DNA of 40,175 nt from Candidatus Acidiferrales bacterium. Lineage in GTDB: Bacteria > Acidobacteriota > Terriglobia > Acidiferrales > UBA7541. The notes beneath the pieces are model-generated. The model was not told the DNA's origin, did not search any database, and saw only the letters and a list, made by a program, of their open reading frames with translations. The stretch covers positions 1 through 40,175 of the forward strand of contig JASHPG010000154.1 of the NCBI GenBank assembly GCA_030038275.1, in the 5' to 3' direction. Positions 36,635-40,175 of this stretch are shown here, piece by piece (position 1 is the first letter of the stretch; each line of letters starts with the position of its first letter). A program made the position numbers and the translations under genes.

Positions 36635-36827
36635 CGGCATCGCAACAGCGGCGCACAGCTACGCCAAAAGCTGAATACAAGGAACGCGCCTTTTGTGGAT
36701 CAAATCGCCAGCATCCGCGGAGGGCGCGTTTGCTTTTCCGATCCGCGCCTCTTGGACCACGATCCGGCCTTCAACGCTACCGTTTTGTCGAAGGCACTTC
36801 ACTACGAGGTCTGCACGCGAGTGGAGG

Positions 36828-37295
36828 TCACTCCAGAGACTCGGGCTGCAAGGCGATGCCTTTTTCCCCCGCGGCGCGTTTCTCCCAATACTTCCGCACC
36901 CAGGCTTCCCAACTTTTCCCCGCGGCGGTATCGCGTCCCGTAAAGGCTAGCGCGGCGATATCGGAATACGAGATCGAAAGTCTTTCGTCCGAATCTTTCG
37001 GCATCACGCGCACAAAGGATTGTTCGAGCCCCGGCCCCTTGCGGCGGTCAAAAACGTAGCCTTCGACTTTGTCGCCGTTTTTGCGAGTGATGGTCACGTC
37101 GCCACGATAACTGAACGCGGTATCAAGCGCCGAGTGTATTTCCTCCGCACTCGCGAGGGCCGGCATCCAGCCTTCCAGTTGCGCGCGCGCCGTTCCGGGC
37201 GCGGGTGGGACAGGACCAGCGTTTAGTGCTCCCGATTGCGCGGACCGGCCATCAACACCCTGCGTGGCACGATCGGCTGAACTTGTCTCGCTCAT
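36828..37295 (-). CDS. Small hypothetical protein coupled to hpnH
   Basis: A 155-residue soluble protein. The first 45 residues are disordered-looking (Ser/Ala/Pro/Gly-rich). The rest is a small beta domain ('[30 protein letters not shown]', '[26 protein letters not shown]') and a basic end '[16 protein letters not shown]'. The beta part resembles LSm-like or RNA/protein-binding small barrels but cannot be placed. Its start overlaps the hpnH stop by four bases (ATGA), so it is expressed with hpnH and may serve the same pathway. Confidence 0.75.
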   Translation of the reverse strand: MSETSSADRATQGVDGRSAQSGALNAGPVPPAPGTARAQLEGWMPALASAEEIHSALDTAFSYRGDVTITRKNGDKVEGYVFDRRKGPGLEQSFVRVMPKDSDERLSISYSDIAALAFTGRDTAAGKSWEAWVRKYWEKRAAGEKGIALQPESLE

Positions 37296-38413
37296 TGAGG
37301 CAACTCCCGCGCGGCGCTGTTCTGAACTTGCTCCAGCGGAATGTACGCGTGAACGGGACGAACCGGCTCGCGCAGCAGATCGAGCGCCTTCGGATCTGCG
37401 TACCGATTCGAGAAGGTAGCCCGAACGGTAGAGAGAAATCCGCGAATCGAGCCGAACGTCTCGTTCACTGCCGATGCCTCGTAGCCGCTATGCACCATGC
37501 AATTAGCGCACTTCGGATTGCCGGATTCCGTGCCGTAATTGGGCCATTCGGTGGAATCCAGCAACTCCGCAAACGTCTCCGCGTAGCCATCCTGAAGCAA
37601 ATAACAAGGCTTTTGCCAGCCGAAGATGTTGTAGGTCGGCATGCCCCAGGGCGTGCACGTGTGATTGCGCTTGCCCATTAAAAATTCCAGGAACAGCGGC
37701 GACTGATTGAAACGCCAGTTCGGCTTCCGGTTGGAAAGAATCGCGGTAAAAAGACGGCGCGTGCGCTCCCGTCCCAGAAAACGCTGCTGGTCGGGCGCTT
37801 TTTCGTACGAATAGCCAGGCGAAAGCATCATGCCTTCGACGCCGATTTCCATCATCTCGTCGAAGAAGGCGCGCACCGAATTCGGATCGGCGCCGTCGAA
37901 GAGCGTGGTATTCGTGGTCACGCGGAAGCCGCACCTTACGGCTTCCTTCACGCCTTCGAGCGCCTGGTCGAATCCGCCTTCCCGGCAGACGGAAAAATCG
38001 TGGTGCTCGCGCTGGCCGTCTAGGTGAACGGAGAACGTCAGATACTTGCTGGGCTTGAAGAGATCGATCTTTTCTTTCAGCAGCAGGGCGTTCGTGCAAA
38101 GATAGATGTACTTTTTGCGCGCGACGAGGCCTTCGACGATTTTGTCGATCTGCGGATGCATCAGCGGTTCGCCGCCCGGAATCGAAACCATCGGCGCGCC
38201 GCACTCTTCGACCGCGCGGAAGCATTCCTCAGGCGAAAGATTCTTCTTCAGCACGTGCGCCGGATATTGAATCTTCCCACATCCTGCGCAGGCCAGGTTG
38301 CAGCGGAAAAGCGGCTCCAACATCAACACCAACGGATACCGATTCCGCCCTTTGAGTTTTTGGCCAACGACATACGCCGCCACCGTCCACATCTGCGATA
38401 CGGAAACTCCCAC
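37292..38413 (-). CDS. hpnH: Adenosyl-hopene transferase HpnH (radical SAM)
   Basis: A 373-residue radical SAM enzyme that adds the 5'-deoxyadenosyl group to diploptene, the first step in making extended C35 hopanoids. The family signature is nearly unaltered: '[24 protein letters not shown]' with C-x3-C-x2-C, '[16 protein letters not shown]', '[11 protein letters not shown]', '[23 protein letters not shown]', '[18 protein letters not shown]', '[23 protein letters not shown]' and '[15 protein letters not shown]'. The GTG at 38413 has GGGAGG eight bases upstream and gives the standard 'MGVSVSQ' start; the frame is open far beyond and must not be used. A TetR gene is divergent, and a small gene is coupled downstream. 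Confidence 0.95.
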   Translation of the reverse strand: MGVSVSQMWTVAAYVVGQKLKGRNRYPLVLMLEPLFRCNLACAGCGKIQYPAHVLKKNLSPEECFRAVEECGAPMVSIPGGEPLMHPQIDKIVEGLVARKKYIYLCTNALLLKEKIDLFKPSKYLTFSVHLDGQREHHDFSVCREGGFDQALEGVKEAVRCGFRVTTNTTLFDGADPNSVRAFFDEMMEIGVEGMMLSPGYSYEKAPDQQRFLGRERTRRLFTAILSNRKPNWRFNQSPLFLEFLMGKRNHTCTPWGMPTYNIFGWQKPCYLLQDGYAETFAELLDSTEWPNYGTESGNPKCANCMVHSGYEASAVNETFGSIRGFLSTVRATFSNRYADPKALDLLREPVRPVHAYIPLEQVQNSAARELPQ

Positions 38414-38525
38414 GTTAGCGACCTCCCGCCGAAAAAGCGCTTCTCGAAATGCGAACGCATATATTACCATAGGATACGCGAACAAGAACTCTCTTTCGCA
38501 TTCTAGTTTAAAAGCGAGAACATTC

Positions 38526-39209
38526 TTGGCTAAGGGCCTTATTTCCAACGAAAGTGCTGTCGAGCACTCGGCGCAAGGTTCCGCGGATCGAGAGAACCGT
38601 TCCGGACGGCGCAATCCGGTGCAGGAGCGCAGCCATGAGACTGTACAGAGAGTTTTCCGTGCGGCTTCCGAACTGCTTGCGTCGGCGCCGATTGACGAGA
38701 TTACGACGAGCCGCATAGCCCAGGCCGCCGGCCTTTCTATCGGAGCGCTGTACCGATTTTTCCCCGATAAGCAATCGATTATCGACGCCATCGCCGTGCG
38801 CCACATGGAGGAATTTCGCGCGGAATTCGAATCGCACCTCGCGGCTCTGAATGGCAGCGACGGTCCGGCATTCCTTTCCATGGTGATCGACGCGTTTGTT
38901 GCGTTTCTCGAAGCTCGGCCGGATTTTCGCGCCGTTGCCTTCGGGCGGATCAGTGCGGCCACCAGGCGGCGACAGGCGGATCCCAACGCCAGCGGCGCCG
39001 GCCTGGTTAAGCGGTTCATGATGGAATCGCTCGGGATGAGCGACCTGGCAAATCTCGATTTGAAGCTGCGCATCGCAATCGAGGCTGGCGAACGGCTTTT
39101 CGCGTACGCGTTCGAGCAGCCAGATGCCACCGCGCGGGACGCGGTCATCGCGGAGCTGAAGCGCCTGCTGTCTGAATATTTCTTCCCAACAGAGCACCTT
39201 AAGTCGTAA
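38526..39209 (+). CDS. TetR-family transcriptional regulator, divergent from hpnH
   Basis: A protein of about 227 residues. The DNA-binding domain is '[49 protein letters not shown]', with a helical ligand-binding domain after it ('[28 protein letters not shown]', '[19 protein letters not shown]'). The start is uncertain: TTG 38526 leaves a 30-residue polar extension, and GTG 38619 would begin just ahead of the HTH. It faces away from hpnH across 38414-38525, the classic layout for a TetR repressor controlling its neighbour. Control of hopanoid synthesis is an inference, and the ligand is unknown. Confidence 0.9.
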   Translation: MAKGLISNESAVEHSAQGSADRENRSGRRNPVQERSHETVQRVFRAASELLASAPIDEITTSRIAQAAGLSIGALYRFFPDKQSIIDAIAVRHMEEFRAEFESHLAALNGSDGPAFLSMVIDAFVAFLEARPDFRAVAFGRISAATRRRQADPNASGAGLVKRFMMESLGMSDLANLDLKLRIAIEAGERLFAYAFEQPDATARDAVIAELKRLLSEYFFPTEHLKS

Positions 39210-39706
39210 TTCATCTCGAACAATGCCTGTGCGCCTTTCATTCGCTCGAACAGCGAATGCTTGACCATGAATGGTGTCCGCCTGCGCAGGGGCGAATGGT
39301 TCGCTATTAGAAAAACGCAAGCTGTTGAATTTCGGCAGCTTAGATCGCGCTCTACTCGAGGCATTTTCGCGATTAGGTTTTCGCTTGCCTCCGGAAAGCC
39401 ACGATGAAGACATCGTACCGGGTCGCTGCGGATCGGCTTATCGTGCCGTATTCGGACAGCGACCGTTCCCGTCAAGCTCCCGACTTTGCTCTCGCCAAAC
39501 ATAACCACCGGTCGACCGTAGCAGAGTTGAACAGCGAAGCCACCTGGTCAGAAGTACGGTTGAGGTACAGGCGATTTGACCTGTCCCTCGCTCCACCAAT
39601 TCCCGACGGAACAGGCGGAAAGTCTCACACGAACAGGGTTGGCATCGCACGCGGCACAGTTGCGAGGCCTAGCTCCCTGAAGACGCGCTTTCTACGAAAA
39701 AACGCG

Positions 39707-40175
39707 CTATTCGTAGCGAAGGGCATTCATGGGATCGACGCGCATGGCTCGGCGCACTGGAACATAGCAGGCGACTAGCGCGACAAGGATCAACAGCGAG
39801 GCGACCGCAGCGAACGTGAGCGGGTCGTAAGCGCTGACGCCGAACAGCATTTTGGAAATAAGCCGGGTGAGCGCGAACGAACCTCCCAGCCCCAAGGCGA
39901 CGCCGATAAGAGCCATCTTCGCCGCCTGGGTAAGAATCAGGCGCATCACATGCGAAGGCTGCGCGCCGAGAGCCATGCGCACGCCGATTTCGTGGGTTCG
40001 CTGGCCGACCAGGTAAGAAATCACTCCATAGATGCCGATGCAAGAGAGCAGCAGCGCGAGCGCGGCGAAAATCGATAACAAGATCATCGAGAAACGGCGA
40101 GTGGCGAGCGAACGCGAAATGATGCTATCGAGCGTGTGGACACCGGACACCACAATTCCGCTATTGACCGCGCGC
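39707..40175 (-). CDS. ABC transporter permease, C-terminal part (MacB/ADOP type), cut by window edge
   Basis: The last 155 codons of a permease; the frame is open through the right edge of the window. The FtsX-like domain has three membrane segments ('MILLSIFAALALLLSCIGIYGVISYLV', 'MALIGVALGLGGSFALTRLI', 'LTFAAVASLLILVALVACYVPVRRAM'), the conserved 'RTHEIGVRMALGAQPSHVMRLIL' loop and the typical ending 'DPMNALRYE'. Full-length members (about 800 aa with two FtsX domains) are numerous in Acidobacteriota and are thought to export peptides or drugs with a partner ATPase. Between it and the TetR gene, 39210-39706 shows no gene that I can support. Confidence 0.93.
   Translation of the reverse strand, partial: RAVNSGIVVSGVHTLDSIISRSLATRRFSMILLSIFAALALLLSCIGIYGVISYLVGQRTHEIGVRMALGAQPSHVMRLILTQAAKMALIGVALGLGGSFALTRLISKMLFGVSAYDPLTFAAVASLLILVALVACYVPVRRAMRVDPMNALRYE

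Noticed and set aside
36695-36943. 82-aa plus-strand open frame after the zinc-ribbon gene
   Set aside because: Its first 50 codons look plausible, but there is no ribosome-binding site, and the second half runs against the coupled hpnH-downstream gene on the other strand.
38414-39508. 365-residue upstream extension of the hpnH frame
   Set aside because: The extension is the antisense of the TetR gene; the true hpnH start at 38413 has a good ribosome-binding site and the normal family N-terminus.

Overview
The window looks like a soil Acidobacteriota (Terriglobia-type) chromosome carrying the right-hand part of a tRNA-integrated mobile element. The phylum call is an inference. It rests on the hopanoid gene hpnH, the large ADOP/MacB-type permease with its typical 'DPMNALRYE' end, the CADD-type folate protein, hslVU and the overall GC-rich style. 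No rRNA or other strong marker is present to settle it.

Positions 1 to about 15608 are mobile element. Its right boundary is a 45-nt 3' fragment of tRNA-Ala(UGC) at 15564-15608. The intact tRNA, and probably the integrase, should lie to the left of the window. Inside are: an excisionase-like HTH gene; an unknown ribbon-helix-helix (RHH) protein with operator-like inverted repeats; a DNA-transfer module (candidate oriT repeats, MobC-like protein, TraD/TrwB coupling ATPase, MobF relaxase-helicase); a complete His-Xaa-Ser radical-SAM cluster hxsA-hxsD-hxsB-hxsC followed by a SAM methyltransferase; a retron of the Ec67/Eco2 type (reverse transcriptase fused to a TOPRIM domain, with a readable msr-msd RNA gene); an ArdC-like antirestriction protein behind a long hairpin; a VapBC-type toxin-antitoxin pair; and a truncated Fic gene near the attachment site. 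No type IV secretion (mating-pair) genes are seen here, so it is either an integrative mobilizable element or the right part of a larger ICE.

Positions 15609 to 40175 are ordinary chromosome: rpmB, a SurA-like lipoprotein isomerase, an NTF2-like protein, rpiA, a CADD/TenA-like gene, a DUF3592-like membrane protein, an hslV-hslU-lipoprotein-membrane protein-FAH hydrolase gene string, a secreted protein of unknown role, a class I glutamine amidotransferase, ruvA, gdhA, gpmI, a methyltransferase-like gene, an unknown gene, enolase (frameshifted at an A10 run), glgC, rpsU, a double zinc-ribbon protein, hpnH with a coupled downstream gene and a divergent TetR regulator, and the end of an ABC permease gene. 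Central carbon and nitrogen metabolism (rpiA, gpmI, eno, glgC, gdhA) is well represented.

The most interesting stretch is 7250-13400. A RiPP-like hxs system of unknown product lies next to an RT-TOPRIM retron whose a1/a2 stem sequence (CCGGTGAGT) recurs in the hairpin upstream of ardC.
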